Shown here one piece after another: positions 8,568 through 17,217 of a stretch of 64,000 bases of DNA. Within the stretch, counting starts at the first letter, position 1. Each line of letters begins with the position of its first letter. Source of the DNA: an uncultured SAR86 cluster bacterium. Lineage in GTDB: Bacteria > Pseudomonadota > Gammaproteobacteria > Magnimaribacterales > Magnimaribacteraceae. The notes under the pieces are model-generated. The model worked only from the letters and a program-made list of their open reading frames with translations, was not told where the DNA came from and made no database searches. The position numbers and the translations under genes were made by a program. The DNA lies in NCBI GenBank assembly GCA_902606175.1, contig CACLEZ010000008.1:1-64000 (forward strand). The letters are read 5' to 3'.

Positions 8568-9740
8568 ATGGATATAAATCTAAGCAGTGAAGATCTGGCA
8601 TTTAGGGACGAAGTAAGATCTTTTTTCGAAGAGAATAAAATTAAATCAGGAGAAGACTACTTCTCTTGGAGGTTAGGTTGGTTTGAAAAGGCCAGAGAAA
8701 AAGGCGGTTGGGACGTACCTAAATGGCCTGAAAAATTCGGTGGTCCAGGATGGTCACCTACTCAACATTATATTTGGGAGCAAGAAACAGCAAAAGCGAA
8801 CATTCCTTTTGATCTCCCATTTGGTCTAGGTATGTTGGCTCCTATATTGATGAATTATGGAGACCAAGAACAACAAGATAGATTCTTGCCGGATATAAGA
8901 GATCGAAAGGTAAACTGGTGCCAAGGTTACTCCGAACCCGGAGCCGGTTCAGATTTAGCAAACCTTAAAACAAAAGCTGTGTTGTCAGATGATGGAACAT
9001 ATTACACAGTAAATGGTTCCAAAATATGGACTACTCTAGCTCACGTCGCAGATTGGATATTTTGTCTTACGAGAACAGATGACTCTGGAATTAAACAGCA
9101 AGGAATTACCTTTTTACTATTTCCCATGAAACAAGAAGGTATAGAAGTAAAACCAATTATCACATTAGGAGGCTCGCATACTGTAAATACAGTTCATTTT
9201 ACAGATGTAAAAGTGCCTGTTGAAAATAGAATAGGTGAAGAAGGAAAAGGTTGGACTTATGCAAAAGGCTTACTTGAACACGAAAGAACTGGATTAGCAG
9301 GACTATCTAAGTCTTTAGTGGAGTTAGAGCAATTAAAAGATAATGCTAGATCCATACAAAGAGGAAATGGAAACCTCATGGATAATTCTAGTTATAGATC
9401 TAAAGTAGGTGAATTAGAAATAGATTTATTAGCAACAGAGTTTACTGAACTAAGAAGCTTAGCCTCTGCAGCAGCTGGTGGTGAACCAGGTCCTGAATCA
9501 TCTATCTTGAAACTTAAAGGAACAGAAATTAAGCAACGAATACAAAAACTTACAGTTGAAGCAAGCGGAATATACTCTTCAGCTTGGGGTGATAAAGGTG
9601 TTGGTCCGTCTTTTGCAAAAGGAGGAACGGCAGGATATTTAAATAGCCGATATTTCACTATCTATGGTGGAGCAAGTGAAGTGCAAAAAGATATTGTTGC
9701 CAAAAAAGTTCTAGGTCTCACAAAAGGTAGTTCGAAATGA
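8568..9740 (+). CDS. Acyl-CoA dehydrogenase, large/catalytic subunit of a probable pair
   Basis: A 390-residue FadE-type acyl-CoA dehydrogenase. The flavin/substrate segment GYSEPGAGSDLANLKTKA and the KIWTTLAHVADW stretch are intact. The C-terminal motif is FTIYGGASEVQKDIVA, so the medium-chain catalytic Glu position is Gly. An alternative Glu is present in LLEHERTGLAG, at the position used by isovaleryl- and long-chain-type enzymes. The gene ends in an ATGA overlap with a second acyl-CoA dehydrogenase gene. Such translationally coupled pairs form heteromeric enzymes in actinobacterial steroid side-chain degradation. The bulky-substrate idea is inference. Confidence 0.9.
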   Translation: MDINLSSEDLAFRDEVRSFFEENKIKSGEDYFSWRLGWFEKAREKGGWDVPKWPEKFGGPGWSPTQHYIWEQETAKANIPFDLPFGLGMLAPILMNYGDQEQQDRFLPDIRDRKVNWCQGYSEPGAGSDLANLKTKAVLSDDGTYYTVNGSKIWTTLAHVADWIFCLTRTDDSGIKQQGITFLLFPMKQEGIEVKPIITLGGSHTVNTVHFTDVKVPVENRIGEEGKGWTYAKGLLEHERTGLAGLSKSLVELEQLKDNARSIQRGNGNLMDNSSYRSKVGELEIDLLATEFTELRSLASAAAGGEPGPESSILKLKGTEIKQRIQKLTVEASGIYSSAWGDKGVGPSFAKGGTAGYLNSRYFTIYGGASEVQKDIVAKKVLGLTKGSSK

Positions 9741-10864
9741 ATTTTGAACTTTCTGAAGAACAGAAAATGATTCAACAAAGCGTTGAACGTTTTGTTCAAG
9801 AGAACTATGACCTTTCCAATAGAATAAAAATAAGCTCAGAAGATCCCGGCTTTAGTAAAGAATACTGGTCTTCTATGGCTGAATTAGGTTGGCTTGGACT
9901 GGCGTTCAGTGAAGAGGATGGAGGATTTGGTGGTAATCAGATAGATACATTAGTTCTCATGGAGCAATTCGGTAAAGGATTAGTTCTTGAGCCTTTTTTA
10001 GCGAATGTAGTCTTGGGAGGAGGATCTATCAAAAGAGGAGCTTCTCAAGAAATAAAAGACTCTATCATTCCAAGTCTTATAGATGGTAGTTTACAGATTA
10101 CGTTAGCTTATGCAGAAGAACAGAGTAGATTTGATATAGAGGATATAGCAACGGCAGCCAGAGAGGAGAATGATGGTTTTATCATCAATGGTAAAAAATC
10201 TATGGTGCTGAATGCAGAATCTGCAGATAAAATTGTAGTTGTTGCTAGAACGAGTGGCAGTCAGGTAGATGAAGAAGGAATCAGTTTATTTGTTGTAGAT
10301 TCAGATGCAGAAGGAATAGAGAGAGAGAATTTTCCTACCGTTGACGGTCTTAGAGCTTCTGAAATTATATTTAAAGACGTAAAAGTTACAACCACATCTC
10401 TGATAGGAGAAAAGGATAAAGGGTTTTCCATTCTTCAAGCAGTAGTAAATGATGCTATCTTAGCTTTATCAGCTGAGGCTGTAGGTGCCATGGAAGTTCT
10501 ATATAAAGATACAGTGGAATACACTCAACAGAGAGAGCAATTCGATCATCCATTATCTGACTTTCAAGTGCTTCAACATCGTATGGTGGATATGTTCATG
10601 GAGTACGAGCAGTGTAAATCTCTGTTATTTCGTGCCACCATGGAAACAGTTCAAGATCCATCTCTTTCCCAAAGAACTGTGCATGCACTAAAACACTTAA
10701 TCGGTAAATCTGGAATATTTGTAGGAGAAAGTGCAGTTCAACTACACGGAGGAATGGGAGTTACTGAAGAGCTAAGGATAGGTCATTTCTTTAAAAGATT
10801 ACTAGTGATTGACTCTCAATTTGGAAATGCTGATTTCCACTTAGATAAGTTTACTAATCTTTAA
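9737..10864 (+). CDS. Acyl-CoA dehydrogenase, second (possibly non-catalytic) subunit
   Basis: A 375-residue acyl-CoA dehydrogenase fold. The N-terminal domain (ELSEEQKMIQQSVERFVQEN) and the C-terminal QLHGGMGVTEELRIGHFFKR are recognisable. Neither usual catalytic Glu is seen: the helix position reads NDAILALSAEAVGA, and the C-terminus reads KRLLVIDSQFGNAD instead of an IYEGT-like motif. The gene starts inside the last codons of the preceding dehydrogenase gene (ATGA overlap), so a heteromer with this protein as the structural or flavin-binding partner is likely. It is followed one base later by a serine hydrolase gene on the same strand. Confidence 0.88.
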   Translation: MNFELSEEQKMIQQSVERFVQENYDLSNRIKISSEDPGFSKEYWSSMAELGWLGLAFSEEDGGFGGNQIDTLVLMEQFGKGLVLEPFLANVVLGGGSIKRGASQEIKDSIIPSLIDGSLQITLAYAEEQSRFDIEDIATAAREENDGFIINGKKSMVLNAESADKIVVVARTSGSQVDEEGISLFVVDSDAEGIERENFPTVDGLRASEIIFKDVKVTTTSLIGEKDKGFSILQAVVNDAILALSAEAVGAMEVLYKDTVEYTQQREQFDHPLSDFQVLQHRMVDMFMEYEQCKSLLFRATMETVQDPSLSQRTVHALKHLIGKSGIFVGESAVQLHGGMGVTEELRIGHFFKRLLVIDSQFGNADFHLDKFTNL

Positions 10865-10865
10865 A

Positions 10866-12023
10866 ATGCAAATAGATTCTCCAAAAATAGATAATATTTT
10901 AGAGGATGCTGCTCAGCAGAAAGTTCCAGCTGTATCGGCTGCAGTTATATCAAAGGACGCAGACCTATACAAAGGTCACTTTGGTTTTAAGGATCTAGAA
11001 AATAAAGATCCAGTCGATGACAATACACTCTTTAGGATTGCTTCTATGACAAAAGCAATAACCTCTACATGTATTTATCAATTGATAGATAAAGATATTC
11101 TTTCATTAGATACAAATCTTAAAGATTTTTTTCCAGAAATTAGTGATAAAAAAGTTATTCGAGGCTTTGATGATAATGGTGACCCAATATTATGTGATGT
11201 ATCAATTGATATAAATATCGGACATCTTTTAACACATACATCTGGTTTTGCTTACGAAATATGGAACGAATCTATAGCTAAACTGGTTGAGAAAGGTGAT
11301 TTACAGAGTGCCTTCGCAAATAATGATGAATTTCTAAAAGCTCCTTTGGTTTTTGAACCCGGATCAGATTGGGAATATGGTATTGGAATTGATTGGCTAG
11401 GTGTATTAATAGAGAAAATCAACGAATGTTCTCTCCAAGAATATATGCATACTAATATTTTTGAGCCATTAGGAATGTCTAATACATCTTATGATCTCGA
11501 TAAAAATAAACATTCAAGAGTAGCAAAAGTTTACGGAAGAAATAATGATGAATATTCAGAAATGCCTTTCGAGGTGCCTGAAAAATCTTCTTTTTACTCT
11601 GGAGGTGGAAATCTGATATCAAATCTTGAAGATTATTCTAAGTTTCTCAGAATCTTTTTGAATTCAGGTAAGGGCTCTCAAAAACAGATAATATCTGAGT
11701 CTTCAATAGCCTCAATGCTAAGTAGTTTGAATGAAGAGTTACTAATGAAAAAAATGCTTACTCAAGTCCCCATGCTGTCGAATGATGTAGATTTTTTTCC
11801 TACATCGGCTAAATCATGGAGTCCGGGCTTTATGGTCAATCATGAAGACATTAAGTCTGGACGACCGAAGAATAGTTCTGGATGGGCAGGATTATTTAAC
11901 TCTTTCTTTTGGATTGATCCAAAAAATGAAATTGCTGCATTAATCTTAATGCAAATGCTTCCGTTTTCTGAAGAGGGCTGTTTCACAACACTTCAAGAAT
12001 TTGAAGCTTCCATTTATAACTAA
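10866..12023 (+). CDS. Serine hydrolase, class C beta-lactamase family
   Basis: A 385-residue member of the beta-lactamase/penicillin-binding-like serine hydrolase family. The nucleophile motif SxxK is SMTK (in LFRIASMTKAITS), and GHLLTHTSGF and the later WEYGIGIDWLG segment match the family's second motif region. No signal peptide is evident, which argues against a periplasmic antibiotic-resistance enzyme and for an EstB-like esterase or amide hydrolase in the cytosol. The start lies one base after the acyl-CoA dehydrogenase stop, so it belongs to that operon and may act on an ester or lactone in the same pathway. Substrate unknown. Confidence 0.87.
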   Translation: MQIDSPKIDNILEDAAQQKVPAVSAAVISKDADLYKGHFGFKDLENKDPVDDNTLFRIASMTKAITSTCIYQLIDKDILSLDTNLKDFFPEISDKKVIRGFDDNGDPILCDVSIDINIGHLLTHTSGFAYEIWNESIAKLVEKGDLQSAFANNDEFLKAPLVFEPGSDWEYGIGIDWLGVLIEKINECSLQEYMHTNIFEPLGMSNTSYDLDKNKHSRVAKVYGRNNDEYSEMPFEVPEKSSFYSGGGNLISNLEDYSKFLRIFLNSGKGSQKQIISESSIASMLSSLNEELLMKKMLTQVPMLSNDVDFFPTSAKSWSPGFMVNHEDIKSGRPKNSSGWAGLFNSFFWIDPKNEIAALILMQMLPFSEEGCFTTLQEFEASIYN

Positions 12024-12031
12024 GAGAAAGA

Positions 12032-12496
12032 ATGAGAAAAATCATATCACTAGCAACTTTTATCTGCCTTTTTACAAGTTGTGCCAATTCTTCATTAAAA
12101 CCAGATACCTATGATCGTGATTCAGTACAAAAAGTTTCAAATGTACTCTATGGAGAAATAGTTTCTCTAAAAAAAGTAACCATAGAAGGAGGAACTAAGT
12201 CGGGAACGATCGTCGGTGGTTTGGTGGGTGCTGCAGCTGGAAGTCAGGTAAGTGACTCTAAACCTGAGTCTGAAATTGGAGCTGTAATTGGAGGAGCTAT
12301 AGGAGCTACTCTAGGTGGTAATGTATCTAAAAGCATTCAGTCAGTTGAAGGAATACAACTGACCATCAATATGGATGATGGAAGAATCATATCAGTTGTG
12401 CAAGAGACCTCTCAATACAACTTTTCCATCGGTGACTTAGTCGAAGTTATTTCAACAAAAGGTAAAACTCGAGTCTCTCCATCGGGAATCAAGTAG
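12032..12496 (+). CDS. Glycine-zipper outer-membrane lipoprotein (SlyB/Pcp-like)
   Basis: A 154-residue lipoprotein. The signal sequence ends in a lipobox-like CLFTSC (Cys about 17). A glycine-rich zipper segment (TIVGGLVGAAAGSQV ... IGAVIGGAIGATLGG, about residues 60-100) is characteristic of SlyB/Pcp-type proteins, followed by a small beta domain (QLTINMDDGRIISVVQ ... GDLVEVIS). It is probably anchored in the outer membrane, with a role in envelope integrity. It follows the serine hydrolase by eight bases and precedes the penicillin-acylase-type lipoprotein. Confidence 0.87.
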   Translation: MRKIISLATFICLFTSCANSSLKPDTYDRDSVQKVSNVLYGEIVSLKKVTIEGGTKSGTIVGGLVGAAAGSQVSDSKPESEIGAVIGGAIGATLGGNVSKSIQSVEGIQLTINMDDGRIISVVQETSQYNFSIGDLVEVISTKGKTRVSPSGIK

Positions 12497-12550
12497 ATCT
12501 ATTAAAATTATTTATCTTTACCTATTAAATGAGAGGTAAATATAATATTC

Positions 12551-14647
12551 ATGATGCGTAATCTTGTATTAGTAACAATTTCTGTAATCTTATGTTCATG
12601 TCAATCACTTGATAGAACTGCTGTAAACTTCTACCTCGAAGAGTCAAAATCATATAGTGCAGAAATTTCTAGGGATATATGGGGAGTACCCCATGTATAT
12701 GGGAAGACAGATGCGGATGCAGCTTTTGGGTTAGCTTTTGCTCATGCTGAAGATGATTTTAAAAATATTGCAGAAAATATGTATCTATATAGAGCAGAGA
12801 TGGGTCTCAAAGATGGCATTGATGGTGTCATACAAGATTATCTGATTAAGGTTCTTAAGATTAGAGAACAAATAGATGAAAACTATACAAATGATTTAAA
12901 TGCAGAAGTTCGTAAAGTCATTGAGGCTTATGCAGCAGGTATAAATTATTGGATGATAAAAAATCCAAATAATGGCTATAACCATTTCTTTCCAGTTACA
13001 GAAAAAGACATTGTTGCTGGATTCTCAATACAGAATCTTTTCTTTTCTGGTGTAGTAAGTTCTATAGAGAAACTTCAGAGAGAATCCGATTTAAAAGAGG
13101 AATATACAACCTTGTATCGAAATCAAGAATTTGTAACCGGTTCTAATGTATTAGCTGTTAACTCTCGTAAGACATCTGATAAATCTACAAGAATTATTAT
13201 TAATTCTCATCAACCACTTGATGGACCTTTGGCTTGGTATGAAGCGCATGTTAGAAGTGATGATGGATGGAATATGATGGGTGGCCTTTTTCCTGGATCA
13301 CCTTTTATATTTGTAGGGTTTAATGAAAATATAGCTTGGGGATTTACAGTTAATAAACCCGATCTTTCTGATAGTTACTTACTCGAAGTTAATCCAGAAA
13401 ATAAAAATCAATATTTACTTGATGGAGAATGGGTAGATTTCAAAATTGAGATGGTAAGACTTCCAATCAAACTAGTTGGACCTCTCAAATGGACGGTTAA
13501 GAGAGAGGCAAAATATTCAGTTCATGGCCCTGTATTGGAGGTAGCTGATAAAAGTTATGCTCTTAGGTTTTCAGGAATGAGTGATATCAAGCAAGTCAAT
13601 CAATGGTATGCAATGAATAAATCAAATTCTCTAGAAGATTGGCTAGAGGCCATGAAAATGAGATCTATAATATCTTTCAATGGTGTTTATGCTGATAGAG
13701 AAGACAATATATATTTCCTTCATAATTCTTCTTCACCGCTAAGGAAAGAGGGAATAAATTGGAAAAATGTCATTGATGGTTCGAGGTCAGATCTAGTTTG
13801 GGACAAATATGTAAATTTTGAGTCAATTCCACAGTTACAAAATCCATCCTCAGGTTGGATTGCAAGCACGAATCAAGATCCATTTAAGGTTACAGGTGAG
13901 GAAGACAACTTATTGTCAAAAAATTATTCTCCTACTCTGGGTCTGCAAACAAGGATGACTAATAGAGCGTACAGATCTATTGAACTTTTTAGCCAAGACA
14001 AAAAAATCAGTGAAAAGGATTTTGATGATATAAAGTTTGATAATAAATACTCAAAACAATCTAGATCTTACAAGTATATATCAGAGTTATTCAAGAAAGA
14101 ATTTGAGTCTGATCAATTGAATAATGCGAGAGACATTTTAAAGAATTGGGACTTGGCGACGGATTCTAAAAATACTTCTGCCCCACTCGGGGTGTGCGTG
14201 CTGTCAAGTGAATGGATTTCTGAACAAGGCCAAAGAATTCCTCAAGATCCCGAGATATCCTTTAGAGAATGCGTGGAAGAATTAAACCAAACTTACGGAA
14301 GAGTTGATCCGCCTTGGGCAGAAAGAAATTTCATTGTTAGGGGAAGTAAAAAAGAATCAGTCCAAGGCGGTCCTGATGTCCTAAGAGCTATTTATGGAAG
14401 AAACGATGAAGCAGGAGATTTAAAAGCTGCTGGAGGAGATGGGCTTTATATACATGTAAGTTGGGATGAGAATGGTAAACAGGAATCAAAAAGCATTCAT
14501 CAGTATGGTAGTGCTACTCAAGATGAAAACTCTATTCACTTTGCTGATCAAATGGGCTTGTATATTCAAGAAGAATACAAACCTACTTTCTTCAATAAAG
14601 AAGATTTATCAGAAAATATCTCTAAAATTTATAGTGTCCCTTTTTAA
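12551..14647 (+). CDS. Penicillin-acylase family Ntn-hydrolase, lipoprotein
   Basis: A 698-residue precursor of the penicillin G acylase/acyl-homoserine lactone acylase family. A short signal sequence ends at a lipobox-like ILCSC. The alpha-chain start ISRDIWGVPHVYGKTDADAAFG and the long helical spacer are typical. The autoproteolytic site is GSN, with Ser198 as the new N-terminal nucleophile of the beta chain (TGSNVLAVN); HQPLDGPLAWYEAHV and GFTVNKPDLSDSY follow as in the family. It should be exported and hydrolyse amides: acyl-homoserine lactones, lactams or N-acylated amino compounds. The start may be either of the first two Met codons. Substrate unknown. Confidence 0.9.
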   Translation: MMRNLVLVTISVILCSCQSLDRTAVNFYLEESKSYSAEISRDIWGVPHVYGKTDADAAFGLAFAHAEDDFKNIAENMYLYRAEMGLKDGIDGVIQDYLIKVLKIREQIDENYTNDLNAEVRKVIEAYAAGINYWMIKNPNNGYNHFFPVTEKDIVAGFSIQNLFFSGVVSSIEKLQRESDLKEEYTTLYRNQEFVTGSNVLAVNSRKTSDKSTRIIINSHQPLDGPLAWYEAHVRSDDGWNMMGGLFPGSPFIFVGFNENIAWGFTVNKPDLSDSYLLEVNPENKNQYLLDGEWVDFKIEMVRLPIKLVGPLKWTVKREAKYSVHGPVLEVADKSYALRFSGMSDIKQVNQWYAMNKSNSLEDWLEAMKMRSIISFNGVYADREDNIYFLHNSSSPLRKEGINWKNVIDGSRSDLVWDKYVNFESIPQLQNPSSGWIASTNQDPFKVTGEEDNLLSKNYSPTLGLQTRMTNRAYRSIELFSQDKKISEKDFDDIKFDNKYSKQSRSYKYISELFKKEFESDQLNNARDILKNWDLATDSKNTSAPLGVCVLSSEWISEQGQRIPQDPEISFRECVEELNQTYGRVDPPWAERNFIVRGSKKESVQGGPDVLRAIYGRNDEAGDLKAAGGDGLYIHVSWDENGKQESKSIHQYGSATQDENSIHFADQMGLYIQEEYKPTFFNKEDLSENISKIYSVPF

Positions 14648-14668
14648 AAAAAATAAAAAATTAAATTT

Positions 14669-15061
14669 ATGTTGCTAGCTCAAGTCTTAATTTCAGGATT
14701 GGTCTGTGGTTTGATTATATTTCAGTCTGCTTTTGTAGCCCCTACAGTTTTTCGAGACTTGCCCGAAGAAAGCAGACCAATAATATTGAGATCCCTCTTC
14801 CCTAAGCTTTTCAAATCGATATCTGTTGCTGGAATCTTATTTACCCTATTAGCTCTTTTAGAAGGTTCTAATTTGATAATTGCTTATTGCGTAGGTGTGT
14901 TTACCTTCTTAGCGGGTTTAATATGTAATCTCATGGTTGGAGCAACAAATAAAGCTAGAGATAATGGAGACGATAAACTTTTTGCTACTCTTCATCGCAT
15001 AAGTGTGGTACTTACAATGTCAGTTTTACTGACAAATCTATTTTGGATATTTATAGTTTAA
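14669..15061 (+). CDS. Small membrane protein, DUF4149/TMEM205-like
   Basis: A 130-residue integral membrane protein with four predicted hydrophobic helices: residues about 3-26, 48-68, 70-92 and 107-129. The start of the first helix with FQSAFVAPTVFRDLP and the third segment ending CNLMVGATNKARD fit the DUF4149 family as I remember it. Function unknown. It follows the acylase gene by 21 bases and precedes the psiE-like gene by four bases, so the last two at least should be one transcript. Confidence 0.62.
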   Translation: MLLAQVLISGLVCGLIIFQSAFVAPTVFRDLPEESRPIILRSLFPKLFKSISVAGILFTLLALLEGSNLIIAYCVGVFTFLAGLICNLMVGATNKARDNGDDKLFATLHRISVVLTMSVLLTNLFWIFIV

Positions 15062-15065
15062 TATT

Positions 15066-15494
15066 ATGAAAAAGCGATTAAATGAATTTCTTAATGCCGG
15101 TATGAACAGAGGGTTGAGCTGGACAACTATTGCTAGTGAAAAATTACTTCTAGCATTAATCGGAATTTCTACATGTATTGCCTCAGCGATGTATCTTTAT
15201 GAAATGGTTTTACAAAGAGAAATCTTATTAGGTGATTTATTTATGCTTTTCATTTATGCAGAAATCCTCGCTATGGTTGGTGCGTTTTATAGTACCAATC
15301 GTATTCCTGTAACTCTTCCAATAATTGTTGCTATAACTGCTCTTTGCCGTTTGATAATAATGCAAACGAAAGAAATGGATGGAATGATGGTTATGTGGGA
15401 AGCCGGCGCTATTTTCGTACTCGCTGGATCCGCTTACCTGATGAGCTTAAAAGACAAGATAAGTTTAGAGAAATTAAAAGAGAGTAAAGACTAA
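15066..15494 (+). CDS. PsiE-family phosphate-starvation-inducible membrane protein
   Basis: A 142-residue membrane protein of the PsiE family. Four hydrophobic segments are visible; the family hallmarks are the second helix region LGDLFMLFIYAEILAMVGAFY and the conserved positions around ITALCRLIIMQTKEMDG. E. coli PsiE is induced under phosphate starvation, but its molecular role is unknown. I see no Pho box in the four-base gap upstream; expression would come from the upstream gene. The stop codon lies in the loop of a 6-bp palindrome shared with the convergent gene three bases away. Confidence 0.82.
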   Translation: MKKRLNEFLNAGMNRGLSWTTIASEKLLLALIGISTCIASAMYLYEMVLQREILLGDLFMLFIYAEILAMVGAFYSTNRIPVTLPIIVAITALCRLIIMQTKEMDGMMVMWEAGAIFVLAGSAYLMSLKDKISLEKLKESKD

Positions 15495-15497
15495 ACT

Positions 15498-15926
15498 TTA
15501 CAAATAACCAGAAAATCTTTCCGTTCTCCAAGAATCAATTATTTCTTTAGTAGATTCGTGCCTTGAAAACCAAACTTTGTCAGATTCATTATTTATCTGA
15601 TGAACCTTTAAATCTTCTAATCCTGATTCCGTATAATCATTAAAAAACTCCATGATAAATTTCTCATATAATGAATGTTGACCGGTCTCTAGTAAGTAAT
15701 TGGCTACCCTTTTAATCTCCTGCAATTCCTTATAATGATAGATGTACAAAAAAGAATCTTCTGCATGGTTTGAATCTGTAAAGAGAACATCACCCTTGGA
15801 GATAAGCTCCTTGAACTTATCGCGTACATAGGCCAAATCTATTTCTTCCAAATCAAGCTGAAACTCTTGTTTAAAAAAAATTTCAAAATTCTTGTATGTT
15901 TCCTCTATTTGTTGACTTACTTTCAA
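15498..15926 (-). CDS. Hypothetical protein, 142 residues
   Basis: Not recognised. It is a soluble, strongly helical protein rich in Glu, Lys and aromatic residues, with no signal peptide or membrane helix. Segments such as VSQQIEETYKNFEIFFKQEF and YEKFIMEFFNDYTESGLED look like amphipathic helices. It stands alone on the minus strand, convergent with psiE and divergent from the TPR gene. Coding is supported by uninterrupted length and by the absence of any better frame on the other strand. Confidence 0.6.
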   Translation of the reverse strand: MKVSQQIEETYKNFEIFFKQEFQLDLEEIDLAYVRDKFKELISKGDVLFTDSNHAEDSFLYIYHYKELQEIKRVANYLLETGQHSLYEKFIMEFFNDYTESGLEDLKVHQINNESDKVWFSRHESTKEIIDSWRTERFSGYL

Positions 15927-16054
15927 AATTTACTCGATTACATTGAGCGTTATGAGTTGAGCGAAATGATAATTAAAACTTTTCTAAAAGATAGAATCCT
16001 ATAAAATTACTAATAGCCGCTTACCCTTCCAATAATAGTATCCTTTATTATTAT

Positions 16055-16522
16055 ATGAAAAATTTTTTAAAATTTAGTCTTAATGTTTTAGTATTTTCTT
16101 CTCTCTTAGCTATGCCAGTCAAAGCTGCAAAATATGATAAAAAAAAGCCATCTGATCTGTACTCTAAAGCTCTAGAACATCTAGATAAAAATCAATATGG
16201 AAAAGCTCAAAAAGTTCTAAGAATTTATACCAGAAAAAAACAAGATGATGCAGATGGGTGGACGCTTCTAGCTTTCTCATCAAGAAAACTTGGAAGCTAT
16301 GCCAATGCCGAAAAGTATTATGAAACAGCCTTAGAATTAGATCCTGAAAATAAAGCAGCACTCGAATATCAAGGAGAGCTTTATGTTGTTACCAATAGAC
16401 CTCAATTGGCAAATAAGAATTTAATAAAGTTAGAATCTCTATGCCCTAACTCATGTGATGAATTAGAGAAGTTACAAGATTTCATTTCCGGCAAAACAGA
16501 AAAAGAGAAAGTAAACATATGA
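16055..16522 (+). CDS. Secreted TPR-repeat protein
   Basis: A 155-residue exported protein: signal peptide MKNFLKFSLNVLVFSSLLAMPVKA, then tandem tetratricopeptide repeats. The clearest are KALEHLDKNQYGKAQKVL, WTLLAFSSRKLGSYANAEKYYETALELDPENKAALEY, and a shorter one after it. TPR proteins are interaction scaffolds; a periplasmic location is inferred from the signal peptide. Two Cys near the C-terminus (SLCPNSCDELEKL, four residues apart) could form a disulfide. The 3' end of the gene contributes one arm of a 12-bp inverted repeat. Confidence 0.82.
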   Translation: MKNFLKFSLNVLVFSSLLAMPVKAAKYDKKKPSDLYSKALEHLDKNQYGKAQKVLRIYTRKKQDDADGWTLLAFSSRKLGSYANAEKYYETALELDPENKAALEYQGELYVVTNRPQLANKNLIKLESLCPNSCDELEKLQDFISGKTEKEKVNI

Positions 16523-16563
16523 TCTTACTTCCTCTTTTTGAAAGTCTCTGGTTTCTGTTTTGC
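16491..16563. repeat. Long inverted repeat spanning the TPR gene end
   Basis: GCAAAACAGAAA at 16491-16502, within the last codons of the TPR gene, is perfectly complementary to TTTCTGTTTTGC at 16552-16563 in the gap before the convergent gene. A short AGAG/CTCT continuation lies inside. The loop is roughly 40 bases, and no T-run follows on either strand, so it does not look like an ordinary intrinsic terminator. It could form an mRNA 3' end structure for either convergent transcript. Confidence 0.6.
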
Positions 16564-16578
16564 TTATTATGATATAAG

Positions 16579-17028
16579 TCACATAGACGAATTATGTGTA
16601 TGCGCAATGCCCCATTCTCCATTTTCCTCAACTAATACAAGGGTAATATAGGTGAAGGTTGGAGGACTCATATCACCCGTGCCTGGAATAAAGTCTGTTC
16701 TTCTTACAAAATCTGCTATGGCTACTTCGCCGTAAATTCTCACTACTGGAGAAGATATTGTAGAAATTAGTGTTGAGTCAGGATCACGTGAAAGATTTGC
16801 AGCCCTTCTCTCTTTTTGAATCATCAAATTTTCTTTCTGATTAGGCCATCTTTTGGAAGTTATCATAACCCTATCATCCCTTATTAATTCCGACTGAGCA
16901 TCAAGGTCAGACTCTAAGGCAGACCATTTATATATAGTATCCAAAACTTCTTGTTCGGAACTAAAGCTTAAAAAAGATAAGCTTGATAAGAAAAAGATAG
17001 CTAGTATTTTTGTTATTGAACCATTCAT
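16579..17028 (-). CDS. Exported NTF2-like (SnoaL/DUF4440-type) protein
   Basis: A protein of about 149 residues. I start it at the internal ATG at 17028 because AAGGAG lies eight bases upstream and a signal peptide (MNGSITKILAIFFLSSLSFLSFSSEQ) begins there; the ORF-track start 57 bases earlier adds a tail with no such support. The mature part is a cone-shaped NTF2-like fold: helix (EQEVLDTIYKWSALESDLDAQSELI), then strands ending in TYITLVLVEENGEWGIAHTHNSS. Such proteins bind or hydrolyse small ligands; function unknown. It is probably periplasmic. Confidence 0.78.
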   Translation of the reverse strand: MNGSITKILAIFFLSSLSFLSFSSEQEVLDTIYKWSALESDLDAQSELIRDDRVMITSKRWPNQKENLMIQKERRAANLSRDPDSTLISTISSPVVRIYGEVAIADFVRRTDFIPGTGDMSPPTFTYITLVLVEENGEWGIAHTHNSSM

Positions 17029-17127
17029 ATTGAACTCCTTTACATTTATTAATGAAACATTTTGATTAAAGCTCTCAAAAAACATTAAATCAAGAGCTTT
17101 TAATCTTACGCATACGGATAATTACTG

Positions 17128-17203
17128 TGGTGCCCCCTGTAGGACTCGAACCTACGACCAAGTGATTAAGAGTCACCTGCTCTACCAACTGAGCTAAGGA
17201 GGC
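17128..17203 (-). tRNA. tRNA-Lys (anticodon CUU)
   Basis: Read on the minus strand, a complete 76-base cloverleaf runs from GCCTCCT to an encoded CCA. The D arm (TAGCTCAGTTGGTAGAGC), the T arm with GGTTCGAGTCC and the seven-base anticodon loop CTCTTAA are all present; the anticodon is CUU, which reads AAG. It lies 14 bases downstream of the photolyase-DUF3429 pair on the same strand, so it may be processed from that transcript or have its own weak promoter. Confidence 0.95.
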
Positions 17204-17217
17204 AATAATAGTTTTTT

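Noticed and set aside
10866-12023. Antibiotic-resistance beta-lactamase
   Set aside because: There is no signal peptide and the gene is in a lipid-type operon; the family is mostly esterases.
15484-15501. 6-bp palindrome GTAAAG/CTTTAC at the psiE stop as a terminator
   Set aside because: The stem is short and AT-rich and no T-run follows.
17029-17085. N-terminal extension of the NTF2-like frame
   Set aside because: A strong AAGGAG ribosome site and a signal peptide start at the internal ATG at 17028; the extension has neither.
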